Source: Eriocheir sinensis
Lineage: Eukaryota; Arthropoda; Malacostraca; Decapoda; Varunidae
NCBI RefSeq assembly: GCF_024679095.1
Contig: NC_066520.1
Coordinates: 15,681,831-15,745,830 of the forward strand
Direction of reading: 5' to 3'
DNA: 64,000 nt
Part shown: positions 37,296 through 49,536 of the stretch, one piece after another
Layout of the letters: each line of letters opens with the position of its first letter
How positions within the stretch are numbered: position 1 is the first letter of the stretch
The notes under the pieces: model-generated
What the model saw: the letters and a program-made list of their open reading frames with translations, nothing else
The model's database searches: none
What the model was told of the DNA's origin: nothing
Position numbers and translations under genes: made by a program

Positions 37296-37715
37296 CAAGA
37301 AAAGATGCTAGGGAAAAAAATCGGCCTACCAAATTCTGAAATAACCAAAAGTAAAAAGTTAAATATTTGAGGTCCACAAATAATGGAAAAAGAAATAGCA
37401 GGAAAAGAAAAAGTTAAAAAAGAAATCAGAAATAACAACGGCGTGGATAAAAGCAACAATGTGTGTGGAGCAGCGAGACTCTTGTTCGGTTTCGGTTCTC
37501 GGAAAGGAGGAAACAACTAGATGAGGCTATTCAGGTATTTGGACATACAAACAATGGATATATTTTTTTCCCTTTCCCTCTTGGTTCTGGAGGAGGTGTG
37601 CAGCGAGTTTACGTAAGGGATATTGTTGGCCGAGACGTGTCCTTGTCCGCAGCTACCACAGTGTAACGCTAATGACATCGGTGAAGCCACGACAGGCCCA
37701 GCAAGCCGATAGTGG

Positions 37716-37718
<3 letters not shown>

Positions 37719-37751
<33 letters not shown>

Positions 37752-37765
37752 GCAACAGCAACGCC

Positions 37766-37807
<42 letters not shown>

Positions 37808-37888
37808 AAAAATAACAATAACAACATCATCATCAACAACAACAACAACAACAACAACAATAAAAATAACAATAACAACATCATCATC

Positions 37889-37921
<33 letters not shown>

Positions 37922-37948
37922 AAAAATAACAATAACAACATCATCATC

Positions 37949-37990
<42 letters not shown>

Positions 37991-38029
37991 AAAAATAACA
38001 ATAACAACATCATCATCAACAACATCATC

Positions 38030-38078
<49 letters not shown>

Positions 38079-38083
38079 TCGCC

Positions 38084-38138
<55 letters not shown>

Positions 38139-38232
38139 TTAACAACAGGAACAACAACAACAACAACAACAACAACAACGCCAACAACAACATTAACAAC
38201 AACTACAACAGCAGCAGCAACAACAACAATAA
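37719..38232. repeat. (CAA)n array with nested 54-69 bp unit
   Basis: About 510 bp of CAA triplets. The block AATAAAAATAACAATAACAA followed by CATCATCATCAA recurs at 37805, 37859, 37919 and 37988. Spacings of 54, 60 and 69 differ by multiples of three, so CAA count varies between copies of a larger unit. Confidence 0.95.
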
Positions 38233-38769
38233 CAGCAAAAAAAAAAATGCCGTAAACAATCATAATGGGATGTTTAAAAGAAGGGTGAGCAACAAAACTA
38301 AATAAATAAAAAACTAAATAAAAAGCTAATTTAATAAAACCAAGTAAAAAATGAATAAATAAAAGCTACATAAAAACGACGAAGAAAAATAAATAAGTGA
38401 CTTTTGTGTAGGAAACGACCTCAGAAATCACGAACGAGTTTTATAACCATCAATCAACAGAAGACGTACAAATGTAAGTCCAGGGAACGCAAAAGTCGGT
38501 CCAGGGCATTCAACGAACGTAAGTAAGTCCAGGAAACACGACGTAAGTAAGTCCGTGGAATTTAGTCAGTCAGTCCGGGGAATTCAGACTCCAGAGCATT
38601 CAAGAGAGCCAGTGAGTAGTTAAAAAAGTAAGAGGTTGGAATTTCACACGACCCCTCATACGACCTCTCCGTGATTCAGTGGCGCGTCAGTCGTTCAAGA
38701 AAGAGAGAAGCGGAGTACGGTCCAAATTTTTAAACGTAGTATCGGGCTCAAATTACGACTATTTTCCAA

Positions 38770-38895
38770 GGCCACGGAGAAGATTAACTTGTCTTTCATG
38801 GGTAAGATTTCCCCGTTCAGGATGTGGAAGCCGTGTAAAACTATCACTAGGATCACAAAACAGTCCATGGAAATCCCGGCAGCTTCTAATTGGGG
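38770..38895 (+). mobile_element. interspersed element family D, copy 2
   Basis: Shares with 18505-18600 the ordered words GTTCA, ACTA(T/C)CAC(T/C)AGG, TCA(C/T)AAAA and GGAAA. Unknown class. Confidence 0.5.
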
Positions 38896-39439
38896 CTTTT
38901 CAAACGGGGGAATAAGAGGAAGAGAAAGAAAAGGAGTAAAAGGAAAGGAAAAGAGGAGAAAGATTAGGGAGCGAAGGAGGGGAAGATGAGGGAGGGGATG
39001 GAATTAAAAGGAAGAGAAAGAGAAAGGAATGAGAGGGAAGGAGGGAGGGAGAAGAGGAAAGGAAGGAGAAAGGAGAAGAGAAAGGGTCTCTCTCTCTCTC
39101 TCTCTTAACTCTCTTCCCGGAATGACTAACCACTAATCACTCTGTCCTTCTTCCGTCGCAAGTCTTTATTGGTCATGATTGCTTCGTCTGCAGCTCAGCC
39201 GTGCCAGGTCGGAAGGGTACCAACGAGTCTTAATGAATCTCTATACGACACAATTACTGGAACGAGATACCACGGACGGGATGTGTTGCCATGATGACGG
39301 AATTAGTTAGTTTGATCGACCTGTCTGTCTGTTTCTGTCTCTATCTGTCTGTGTATCCTTCTTTACTTCCTTCCTAATGGTTGACTCCCTCTCACTAACT
39401 CACGCATACACACACACATTCATTCTCAATATATATAAG

Positions 39440-40520
39440 TTTAGTTACTTCTGTCCTATTGCAATTTTCTTTCGTTTTTTCAATCTTTCTTTCTACTATT
39501 TTCATTCTTTTTCTTCTCCTCCTCTTCTTCCTCTATCTCACTGACTCATTCTCCCAATACGATATTAGTTATTTTTCGTTCTTCGCAGTTTTCTATTTTT
39601 TTTTTCATTCTTTGTTTCTTCTATTCATATCTTCTTTTTCTCCTCTTCCTCTGCCTCACTTACCCACTCCTTCATACACAATATTAATTTTTTTTTGTCT
39701 TTTCGCAATGTTCTAATTTCTTTTTATTCTTTGTTTCTTTCATTCACATCCTTTTCCTCTCCTCTACCACCACCACCACTTTCTCCATCTACACTTCTTC
39801 CATCACCATCTCCTCCTCCACCTACGCCATCCATCTCCACCACCACCACCACCAGCTTCCTTCCACACTTCGTCCACCTCCATCCATCTTCACCTCCATC
39901 TCTTTTCTCTTCCAACGCCCACCTCTTCCTCCTCCACACCCTCAGGTCCTCTTTACTCTTTCCCGGACACCTTCCCTTCGTCAGGTGGTCCCTCAGGGCG
40001 TGTCTTGCTGCCCCCGCTCTTCCCTCGAGGGGCGCGGTCAGCCTTTTCACTGTCCGAGGAAGAGAGATTACACACATTTCCGAACCCTCGATGCGACCCA
40101 GGAGCGATACGTCGGTCTTTGGTGGTCTTACGGTTTTTTTTTTTTTTTTTAGGTGTTGTGTTGTTCCCGTTTTCTTTTCCTTTTCCTTGTTGCTGTGTCT
40201 CTGTCTCTTTGTCTCTCATTCTTTTTATACTTTCTTTCTTTCTTTCCTTCTTTTCTTCTTTACTTTTTTTTTGTTTCTCTTATTGTTTCTTTGTTTTTCT
40301 TTCATTTTCTCTTTTATTCCTTCCTCTCCACTTTCTTTCTTTATTTCTTTCTTTGTCTTCCTTTATTCCTTCCTTCCTTCCTTCCTTCTTTCCACTTACT
40401 TTCTTTCTTTCTTTCTTTATTCCTTCCTTCTTTCTTTCAATTTTCTTTCTTTTTTCTTACTTTCTTTCTCTTTGTTTCTCTCCCTCTCCCTCTCCCTCTC
40501 TCTCTCTCTCACGACTGCTA
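39440..40520. repeat. T/C-rich sequence with TTTC/TTCC arrays and one GC-rich island
   Basis: 39440-39760 and 40190-40510 are T-rich with TTTCTTTC and CTTCCTTCC runs; 39765-39860 has CACC/CATC triplets. A GC-rich island at 39990-40130 has an open frame on each strand; neither matches a family I know, and splice signals are weak. Confidence 0.55.
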
Positions 40521-40789
40521 CCAAGTTAAATTTCAGTTCCTTTTAACATTCATATTCTACACTACCTTTTTTTATTTATTTTTTCTCCTTTCCACGGCAA
40601 CACAAATTTGATGTCGAGCCAAACGGAAAACACCTGTACACGCGCTGCCGCTATTGTGACCTTCAAAGCGTTTCATTGGAGAGGAAAATCTAATCACACG
40701 CTCGGAAAACACACTCAGCGCCATCTACATTTTTCTCTCGCGGTTCAAATACGTTGGAAAACATGTACTTCCTGCCCCCTCTCACACCC

Positions 40790-41070
40790 CGTTCCCTTCA
40801 TTCCTTTCCTCTCTTTCTCTTCTTATTTCCCCTTCCCTCGTTAGTCTTGTTCTTCCCTTTCTCTTCTCCTTCCTCCTTCCTTTCCTCTTCTCCCTCCCTT
40901 CCTTCCTTCTCCTTCCTTTCTCTTTCTCTTCCTTTTAATTCCACCCCCTCCCTCTTCTTCCCCTCCTTCCCTCCCTCTTCTTCCTCATCTTCCCCTCCCT
41001 CGTATTCCCCTCCTTCCCTCCCTCCTTTCTCCTCCTTTCCTCCCTCTTCCCCCCCCTCCGTATCCACTTC
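40790..41070. repeat. C/T-rich degenerate array
   Basis: CTTCCTTTCTCTTTC and CCTCCCTCTTC words over about 280 bp. Confidence 0.8.
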
Positions 41071-41329
41071 GCCGATTTGTGTTCTCGCTTCCACAGTTCA
41101 AGATGGCAACACATCAAAGACAGATAAAAAACATATATTCCACCTTAGAATAGAATGAATAAAGAGCGAATCACACATGCCATCGTTCAAACAGAAATAA
41201 GTAGATGAACGCCGCGTGCCTACTTATTGTTTTATGAAATGTTTAGTGCTACAGCGCCTACAAGTTTTTTATTTATTGTTATTATTACGTCTATGATTCG
41301 AGAGGCGGAAACACATCCACACATCACGA

Positions 41330-41935
41330 GAAAAAAACAAGGAAGGAAAGCCTGTTCGAGCGCATATATTACAGTGTCAACGACCTCCCATACGGACACA
41401 AACACTCACACCTATAAGAAAAAAAAAGTACCAGGTGTTTTTTTCTTGTTTCCTTCCTTTGATATTTAATTCCACTTCAAAAATAGAAAAAAATCATGGC
41501 AAAAAAACTTATTCAAACAGATATATTAAAATTAGCGTGTCAACAACCGGACACAAACACTCATATCAACACAAAGAAGAGAAGTGCATGTTTTTTTTCT
41601 TATTTTCTTCCCTTCATATTCAATTCCACTTCAAAAAAAAAATCTATTCAAACGGATGTATTAAAATGAGCAAGTCATCAACCTCCTATACGGACACAAA
41701 CACTTATATAAACACAAAGAAGTGAAGTACATGTTTTTTTCCTGGGTTTTTTTCCTTCAGATTCAACTCCACTTAAAAATAAAAAGTAAAAAAATCTATT
41801 CAAATGGATATATTAAAAGGAGCAAGTCAACAACCTTCTATACCGACACAAACACTTATATCAACACAAAGAAAAGAAGTACATGTTTTTTTCTTGTTTT
41901 ATTTTCCCTTCAGATTCAATTCCATTTATTGTGTG
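41330..41935. repeat. tandem repeat, about 150-bp unit, four copies
   Basis: GGACACAAACACT-type words occur at 41394, 41549, 41692 and 41844. Each is followed by an AAGTACATGTTTTTTTC-like word and then AATTCCACTTCAAAA. Copies differ mainly in poly(A) and poly(T) length. Confidence 0.9.
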
Positions 41936-42001
41936 TTCTCATTTCCTTTGTCTTTGTGAAGGCGAGATGCTTTTTTTTATCATAGGGCGCCTGTTATTAA
42001 G

Positions 42002-42038
<37 letters not shown>

Positions 42039-42517
42039 TGGTGTGGGTGAGTGGGTACAATGCTAGAATCGATAAGAATGAAAAATAAAGAATAAAAATC
42101 CCGAGGGCAGAGAAAAAATACACAAAGGAAGAAGACGATAGTGCCAGAAAAGAAAAAAAAAGTGGAGACGAAAAGTAAGGAAAGGAGAAAAAGGAGGAAG
42201 AGAAGGAAAAATGCGTAATAATGAAGTAAATAAAGAGAAAGGCGAAAATAATGCCAGAAGAGAAAAATAAATGGAGACGAAAAACAATGCAGGGAGAAGT
42301 TGGAAGAGGAGGAGGAGGAGGAGGAAGAGGAGGAGGAGGAAGAGAATAATAATGAAGAGAAGGAAAACAAAGGAAGACGACGACAGCGATGACTAAAAAG
42401 ATCGAAAGTTAAACGAAATTGAAAACAAAAAAAAATAAAGTTAAAAATTATGAAAATCAAAAGTTAATGAGAAGTACAGCTTCATTTGACTTTAGAGTAT
42501 TCGATGGAAGGTGCCAA

Positions 42518-42531
<14 letters not shown>

Positions 42532-42590
<59 letters not shown>
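42532..42590. repeat. (TC)n microsatellite
   Basis: Perfect TC run, followed by GTAAAG|GTAAAA. Confidence 0.97.
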
Positions 42591-42593
<3 letters not shown>

Positions 42594-42702
42594 AAGGTAA
42601 AATGAATAACAGAAAGAAGAAAGGACGTACGATGAAGGGAAGAAAAAGACGGCAAAACAAGGAAATGAAAGGCGAGAATCAAATCAATGTGAGGGAGAAA
42701 GA

Positions 42703-42838
42703 AGAAGAAGAAGAAGAAGAAGAAGAAGAAGAAGAAGAAGAAGAAGAAGAAGAAGAAGAAGAAGAAGAAGAAGAAGAAGAAGAAGAAGAAGAAGAAGAAG
42801 AAGAAGAAGAAGAAGAAGAAGAAGAAGAAGAAGAAGAG
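42703..42838. repeat. (GAA)n microsatellite, about 45 copies
   Basis: Perfect GAA triplets over 135 bp. Its poly-Glu and poly-Leu frames are artefacts. Confidence 0.98.
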
Positions 42839-43025
42839 AAATCAGAAGAAGAAGAAAAAGAAAAAAACAGAAAACGAAGAAGGAAAAGAAGAAAGTAAAA
42901 GAAAACGAAGAGGAAAAAGAAGATGCTAAAAGAAAAATGGCAAGAAAAATACAAGAGGAAACGATGCAGAGAAATGAGAATGAAAGGAATAAGAAAGGAA
43001 AAGAAGGAAAATTAAGAAAAATAAA

Positions 43026-43229
<204 letters not shown>

Positions 43230-43769
43230 AAGGAAGGAAGGAAGGAAGGAAAGGAAGGAAGGAAAGAAAAAGATGGAAAGAAAGAACGAAAGGGAGAAAA
43301 CATGATTGAAATAAAGAAAGATAGAAAAGAAGTAAACAAAATATATATCAGGAAAAAAAGAGAATGAATGAAAGAGAGTGAAATCGAGAGAGACAGACAC
43401 ACACCACTTGAGACAATCACACAGACAAACAACAGCGAGGCAAACAGACAGACGGACAGACACAGACAAACGAAACTTCGCTTAATCCTCGACTTGCTTT
43501 ATTGTTTTCTTTTTTTCAAGTCAACGAGCAGCTTAAAATTGGATTGACCTAGATTTCTTTTTCACATGCTGGTCCCACTGGAAATACAGTAATCAGCTGG
43601 ACGGAAGAACAGAGTAATTCGTAATAGATGGAAGACACATCGCCCAAAAAAAGAAAAGAGAAAAAAGTCGATTATTCAATGAAGTGCGGAGTGCTTCAAA
43701 ATTGGCTTCCTGGTATCAATTAAAAGTTTCCCTCTGGTATTTAACGCCGAGGTCAAGTCTGGTGGAGTA

Positions 43770-44150
43770 TGTCGTGAGCTAAAATGAAACCGGAAAAAAA
43801 GCTAAAATTAAACCGAAAAATAATCAAAAAGAAGCTAAAACCGGAAAATAATAAAAGCTAAAGTAAAACAAAAATTAATAAAAAAAAAGCTAAAATGAAA
43901 CGGGAAAATAATAAAAAAATCTTAAAAAATAACTATGATAAAAAAAAGCTAAAATAAAACCGGAAAAAAGCTAAAGTAAAACCGAAAAATAATATTCAAA
44001 AAGCTGAAATGAAACCGAAAAATAATAAAAAAAGCTAAAATAAACCCAAGAAGCTAAAATGAAACCGGAAAATAATTAAAAAAAAGCTAAAATAAAACCG
44101 AAAAAACAAGTAAAACCGAAAAAAAGCTTAAATAAAACCGAAACCGCAAA
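43770..44150. repeat. minisatellite of AAGCTAAAATAAAACCGGAA type
   Basis: Units of about 25-35 bp built of GCTAAAAT.AAACCG and AAAATAATAAAA, about 14 copies. Confidence 0.9.
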
Positions 44151-44225
44151 TCACTGTTCCTATAAAAAATAATTGAGAGGAGTGGCCAAAAGAGAGGTCA
44201 GTTTTGGGAGGTGTTCTGATACTCT
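44140..44225 (+). mobile_element. interspersed element family C, fragment
   Basis: CACTGTTCCTATAAAAAAT and GAGTGGCCAAAAGAGAGGTC, then TTTTGGGAGGTGT, in the order seen at 11990-12080. Confidence 0.5.
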
Positions 44226-44851
44226 CCTAAATAAGAAGCACGAGAAAAATTGAACTGGAATGGATAGAGGAGAGAAGGTAGGAAGGTAAGATGGGAGAGA
44301 AGGAGAGGAGAAAGAGGGGAAAAGGAAGGAGGGAGGGAAAGAGAGAGACATTCAAAGGGGGTAATACAGGGATTGGAGAACACGGAGGGAAGTAGAAGAA
44401 TAAATAAGAAAGAAAAGAGGGAAGATAAGGAAGAAGAGAGGGAAGATAAGGAATGAAGTTGAGTGATAAAGAGAAAATCTGAAAAGAAAACATTAATACG
44501 ATGCAGTGGAATTTCAAAACTGCAAGAAGGTTAAGGATTTGCGATTATGGGAAGAAAAAAACGAGGAAAACAGGAAAATTTAAATGATAAGAATAGATAT
44601 AGGAAAACAAACTAAAAAAAACAATGTAACTGAAAAAAAAATAACAATACTGATGAAGAGGGAAAAAATATAGAAATCAAACCAGCAGGACAAGTTTGAT
44701 AGTGACCTCCTCCTTCTCCTTCTCCTTCTCCTCCTCCTCCTCCTCCTCCCCGAGCTGTTTTCTTCCCCGACAACATTTTCGGGAAGAGAACGAACTTGTG
44801 ACAGAGAAAGTAATGAGGAAGAAAGCTTGAGAGGAAAAAGCCTGATTAAGT

Positions 44852-44852
<1 letters not shown>

Positions 44853-44935
<83 letters not shown>
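44853..44935. repeat. (GA)n microsatellite
   Basis: Perfect GA run. (CTT/CTC)n triplets precede it at 44710-44750. Confidence 0.97.
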
Positions 44936-44938
<3 letters not shown>

Positions 44939-45139
44939 TAATGTCCACCTGCGTGTCAGTGAGCCCCAGACAAGCCCAAAAGCCCAAGTCAACGTTCCTC
45001 TGAGGCTCTGATCCTCGAGAAAGGGGGCGCCGATCCCCTTCATAATGCTATTCACACGGCACACTGGCTGGCTGCAGGCGGCTCTCCCTCTCCCTCTCCC
45101 TCTGCTCCCTCTCTTGGTATTCGAAATAGTCCCTCTGGC

Positions 45140-45735
45140 CATGTCTTCCTTCCTTTTCAGACTCATTCCTCCCTTCTCCTTTTCCCTTTCCTTCCTCTGT
45201 TCTCTCCCTTCACTTTCCTGGTCTTCCTTTTCAAATTCATTCCTCCCTTTTCCTTTCCCTTTCCTTTGTTTTTCTTCCCTTCATTTTCCTAGTCTTCCTT
45301 TTCCCTTTTCCTTTTCCCTTTCCATCCTGTTCTTTCCCTTCACTTTCCTAGTCTTCCTTTTTCAAATTCATTCCTCCCTTTTTCTTTCCCTTTCCTTCCT
45401 CTGTTCTCTCCCTTCACTTTCCTAGTCTTCCTTTTTCAAACTCATTCCTCCCTTTTTCTTTCCCTTTCCTTCCTCTGTTCTCTCCCTTCACTCTCCTGGT
45501 CTTCCTTTTCAAACTCATTCCTCACTTTTTCTTTCCCTTTCCTTCCTCTGTTCTCTCCCTTCACTTTCCTGGTCTTCCTTTTCAAACTCATTCCTCCCTT
45601 TTTCTTTCCCTTTCCTTCCTCTGTTCTCTCCTTTCACTTTCCTGGTCTTCCTTTTCAAACTCATTCCTCCCTTTTCCTTTCCCTTTCCTTTGTTTTTCTT
45701 TCCCTTCACATTCCTGGTCTTCCTTTCCCTCCTCA
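45140..45735. repeat. C/T-rich minisatellite, 73-74 bp unit, about 8 copies
   Basis: AACTCATTCCTCCCTTTTTC recurs at 45163, 45237, 45368, 45442, 45515, 45588 and 45661 with CACTTTCCTGGTCTTCC between. Period is 73-74 bp with one rearranged unit near 45300. Confidence 0.95.
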
Positions 45736-45984
45736 GCTACCTCAATATCTACTATATTCTTTTCTTAAACTTCTTAATCTCCCCCGAATAATCCTCTTCC
45801 TCCTACTGCTACTGCAACTTCTATTCATCGGCCTTCAACTTCTATTCATCCAGATCCTCATCCTCTTCCTCTTCCTCCCCCAGCTCCTACTATTTAGCAT
45901 TTCATTTTTATTTTTATCTTGTCCTTTCTTGCTTATTTAAAATTCCAATGAAAAAAACGATTGAGCGTATCATCGCAATGGTCT

Positions 45985-46016
<32 letters not shown>

Positions 46017-46109
46017 ATGGTAGTGGTAGTGGTAGTAGTAGGAGTAGTAGTAGTTGTAGTAGTAGTAGTAGTAGTAATAGTAGTAATAGCAGTAGTAAAC
46101 CCACACATT

Positions 46110-46190
<81 letters not shown>
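45985..46190. repeat. (AGT)n followed by (TA)n
   Basis: AGT triplets to 46095, then an uninterrupted TA run from about 46113 to 46189. Confidence 0.97.
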
Positions 46191-46192
<2 letters not shown>

Positions 46193-46659
46193 CGACCTGG
46201 GAAGGAGCACAGGTGTTTGGAAAGGGAAGTGAAGGGGGAGGGAAGAGGGACAAGTGGTGGGAGAATGGGGAAGCGATTTTCAGGGGTGACTGCAAGGAAT
46301 CGGACGAGTGGGTGACGCCAGGGCCCCCTCGCGTGACGTCAGAGCATTCATAGATATTCCCAACAAAGGCCAATGAAAGGGAAAGAAAACGGGATTGAGA
46401 ATTAAGGGAGATGACGCGAGAAAATGAAGGATAAAAGGATGCAGGACTGAAGGATGGAGAAAAAAGCGATACGAGAAAGAGATTGAGATATATATATAGA
46501 GAGAGAGAGAAAGGAAAGTGTAAGAGAAAAATAAATAAGAAAGGGAAAATAAAATAAAATTGAAAAGGTGAAACAAGAAAATAAAAGAAAAATGAGAGTA
46601 AGAAAGTAAAGAGAAGGCGTAAGAAAAATAAATGAAAAAGGGAAAATAAAAAGAAGTGG

Positions 46660-46702
<43 letters not shown>

Positions 46703-46881
46703 GCCCATATACACCATAAATTTAAAATATTAATATACATACTTGGTCGTAAACAAACAAACAATAACAAAATCCAAATGAATTCTTTTCCACGCAAAAC
46801 CAAAAACAGTAACAAATATAAATCTTTTTTTTTTTTTCATTTCACTTGATTTCAGAATGTTTCTTGTTTTGACCTTCCTAA

Positions 46882-46920
<39 letters not shown>

Positions 46921-47398
46921 TCACCCTCACCCTCACCCTCTCTCTCTCTCTCTCTCGTCTCCATTGTAAGTCTCCTCCTCGCCCTAAACCATTTTCCTGA
47001 ACCATTCTTTCTCTCTCCTCTCCACTATACTGCAATTTTCTACTTTCTAAACCCTTTCTTTCTCTCTCCCCGTCCCTACCCACCTTCCTCCCTCTCCCTC
47101 TCCTTTTCCCTCTCCCTCCCTCCCACCCCTTCTCTCTCTCTTTCTCTCTCTCCCTAACTCAATAACCCTCATTCCTTAAGACTCCAAAGTTTAAAAGCCT
47201 GAACAACATTTCCAAACGTTTCCAAACCCTTCTCCTTTCTTCTTCCTTAGTGACCTCAAGCCGCTTCCTAACTCTATTTCCTAACGACTTTCCTATCCTC
47301 AGCAACCTCTCGAAACCTTTCCAATCTTTCTCCTTTTTTTTCCTCCTCCCCTCGTGACCTCAAGCCGCTTTCTAACGCTCTTTCTTTCTTATTTACAG

Positions 47399-47560
47399 CC
47401 GAGGACATGACGGGGGAGGCGGTGGGTCAGTACCTCAAGGCCCACCCTGAGTTCTTGGAGAGTTGGCTCATGGAACAGGTCGAACTCGAGACGCTGGAGC
47501 GGTGGATGATTCGACGGACCCAACGCGACAAACAGAAGAGCTTGGAGAACGGGACAAATG
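47399..47560 (+). CDS. PDE10/PDE11-like phosphodiesterase, third coding exon (N-terminal helical segment)
   Basis: This is the best-supported exon. The acceptor is TTCTTATTTACAG (ends 47398), the donor ATG|GTAAGT at 47561, the length 162 bp, phase 1 at both ends. It encodes residues 55-108. The core AVGQYLKAHPEFLESWLM (62-79) and LETLERWMIRR (84-94) match the short amphipathic segment at the N terminus of PDE10, PDE11 and, more loosely, PDE5/6: V..YL..HP......, then an acidic stretch, then E.W..R. HPE and LM favour PDE11; VxxYL and ET.E+W fit PDE10 equally, so the subfamily is unresolved. Such enzymes hydrolyse cAMP and/or cGMP and carry tandem GAF domains and a metal-dependent HD-type catalytic domain, all expected beyond the window. 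A polar tail (residues 95-108) leads into exon 4. M58 (47407) sits 12 residues before the conserved His, close to where I recall the PDE11A4 start, so an alternative start here is plausible. Confidence 0.85.
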
Positions 47561-49464
47561 GTAAGTGTGTTTTAGTGTTGTTTGGGGTGGGGGGGGGTGA
47601 GGAGTGAGGTAGGTGGGGGAGGTTGGGGGAGGGGGGAGTGTTGCTGCTGGGTGTGAGGTGATGTGGGTGTTTGTTTTTAATGAGGGGGAGGTTGGGGAGC
47701 TGGGACAAGGGACGGAAGGGGAAGGGAGTGAGTCTGTTTTTGTTTGTGTGTGTTTTTTGTGTTCTTCTCTTTCTTTCTGAGGGAATGTGAAAGAGATGAG
47801 GATGGAATGGATTTTCGTTTGTTTTTCGATTTTATTTTGCTTTTCTTTCTGTTTTCGGGAATTTTTTTTTATGAGAGCGTATGAAGGGAATTTTTTTCTT
47901 TCTTTTTTTTGTGGATTATTTTTGTTGTTGTTGTTGTTGCTGTTCTTATTCTTCGTTACAATAGTAGTTTAGATTTCTGAACGTTACATTTAGTTCTTCC
48001 TTTTTTGTTTATTTTTTCTCTCTTTTTCTGATGTATTTTTAGCGTCTGGAAGGAAAGGAAGAAAGGAAGGAAGGAGATATTTTTTTAGGTCGTTGTATTT
48101 TTACTTCCCTTCTCTTTCTCCTTCTTTCTCTCCTCCCTTATTTCTCAGATTTTTTCTCTACTTTTTTCCCTATCATTTGTTCTTGTCCATTTTTGTCTTC
48201 ATAAGCAAGATAATTTATACCATGCATTTTCTTCTAATTAACCTTTTTGTTTATTTCTATATAACATTTTTCTTGTCTGTATATTTCTTCCGATTTCCTG
48301 CTCGTTTTTGCCCTTTAATGTTTTTCAGCTATTTTTCGTTCACCTTCGCTAAGCCTCTCGTTAAAAGTTGTTTACCCCGCGCGGCGCCCATTAGTCTGTC
48401 TATAATCAGGACACCAACACCTGATCACACAAGTACTCCTTTTCGATGTCTTACCTGCCCCCTCCCACGCCACCTACCTGAGTCTAATCCACACCTTCTT
48501 AGTAACCGATCACACCTGCGACCCTCTCCTTGAAATCTCTAACTTTCTTTTTCTTTTTCGTTCCCATCCTTTTTTCTTTCTAATCCATCGCTTTTTCAAC
48601 GTTCCCAATCACTCCTTTTCTTTTTTCTTTCCCACCTCCTTCCTTTTTTCTTTCCATCCCTCTACTTTTTTAACCATTCCAAACATTCCTTTCCTTTGTT
48701 TCTTTCCTTCCTCTTTCCTTCTATCCCACTTCTTTCTCAAACCTCCCTTCCGTCTTTCGTTCTTTCTTTCTTTCTCCTTCTTTCCCTCCTTTCCTTCTTT
48801 CTTTCTCTTCTTTTCCTAATACTTAATAATACCTGCTATTACTCTTTCCTTTACTCTCCCAAACACTTCCTTTTAGTTTTCCTTCCATCAAATCTGTTTC
48901 CTTCAATTTAATCTATTTCTTCTTTTTTTAATCATCTCAAACATACCTTCTTCTTTCTCTCTTTCTTTCTACCCCACCGCTTTCCTTCACCCCTTCTTTA
49001 ACCCTCCCGAACATACCTTTTTCTTCCCCTTCTATATTCTTCTACCCTTCTTCCTTCTTTCCCCTTTCCTCGTCTTTCTTTCTTCCCAACTACTCTCCGA
49101 CATTCCTTCTTTAGCTTCTCAAACTCTTCCTTCTTTCTATCTGCTTCATCCCTTTCCACAAGCTCTTCCTCTACCTCCAAAACAACATATCTCCTTTCAT
49201 CTCATCCTCTCTCCCTATTAGCTCTTCTCCTCTTATTTATCTCGCTATGACCCCCACCTCTAAGCCTCCCATTAAATAACCTATCTCCCCTCTCTTCCCC
49301 AGCCCTCCTCCTCCTCCTCCTCGACTCCCCTCCTAGCACCATCCCACTTCGATTCCCCTCCCCAGTACCATATCGTTACCAATAATCATCTACGTGAGCC
49401 ATTTGGACCCACGGCGAATCGACCTTATGCCTCGCCTCCACACTAATAAGCAAACAAACAAAAG

Positions 49465-49467
<3 letters not shown>

Positions 49468-49533
<66 letters not shown>
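49468..49533. repeat. (CA)n microsatellite
   Basis: Perfect CA run. Confidence 0.97.

Positions 49534-49536
<3 letters not shown>

Noticed and set aside
39960..40140. GC-rich island with open frames on both strands, including an antisense Ser/Lys/Gly-rich peptide
   Set aside because: No recognisable domain, weak splice signals and no phase link to the PDE exons; left as unexplained unique sequence.
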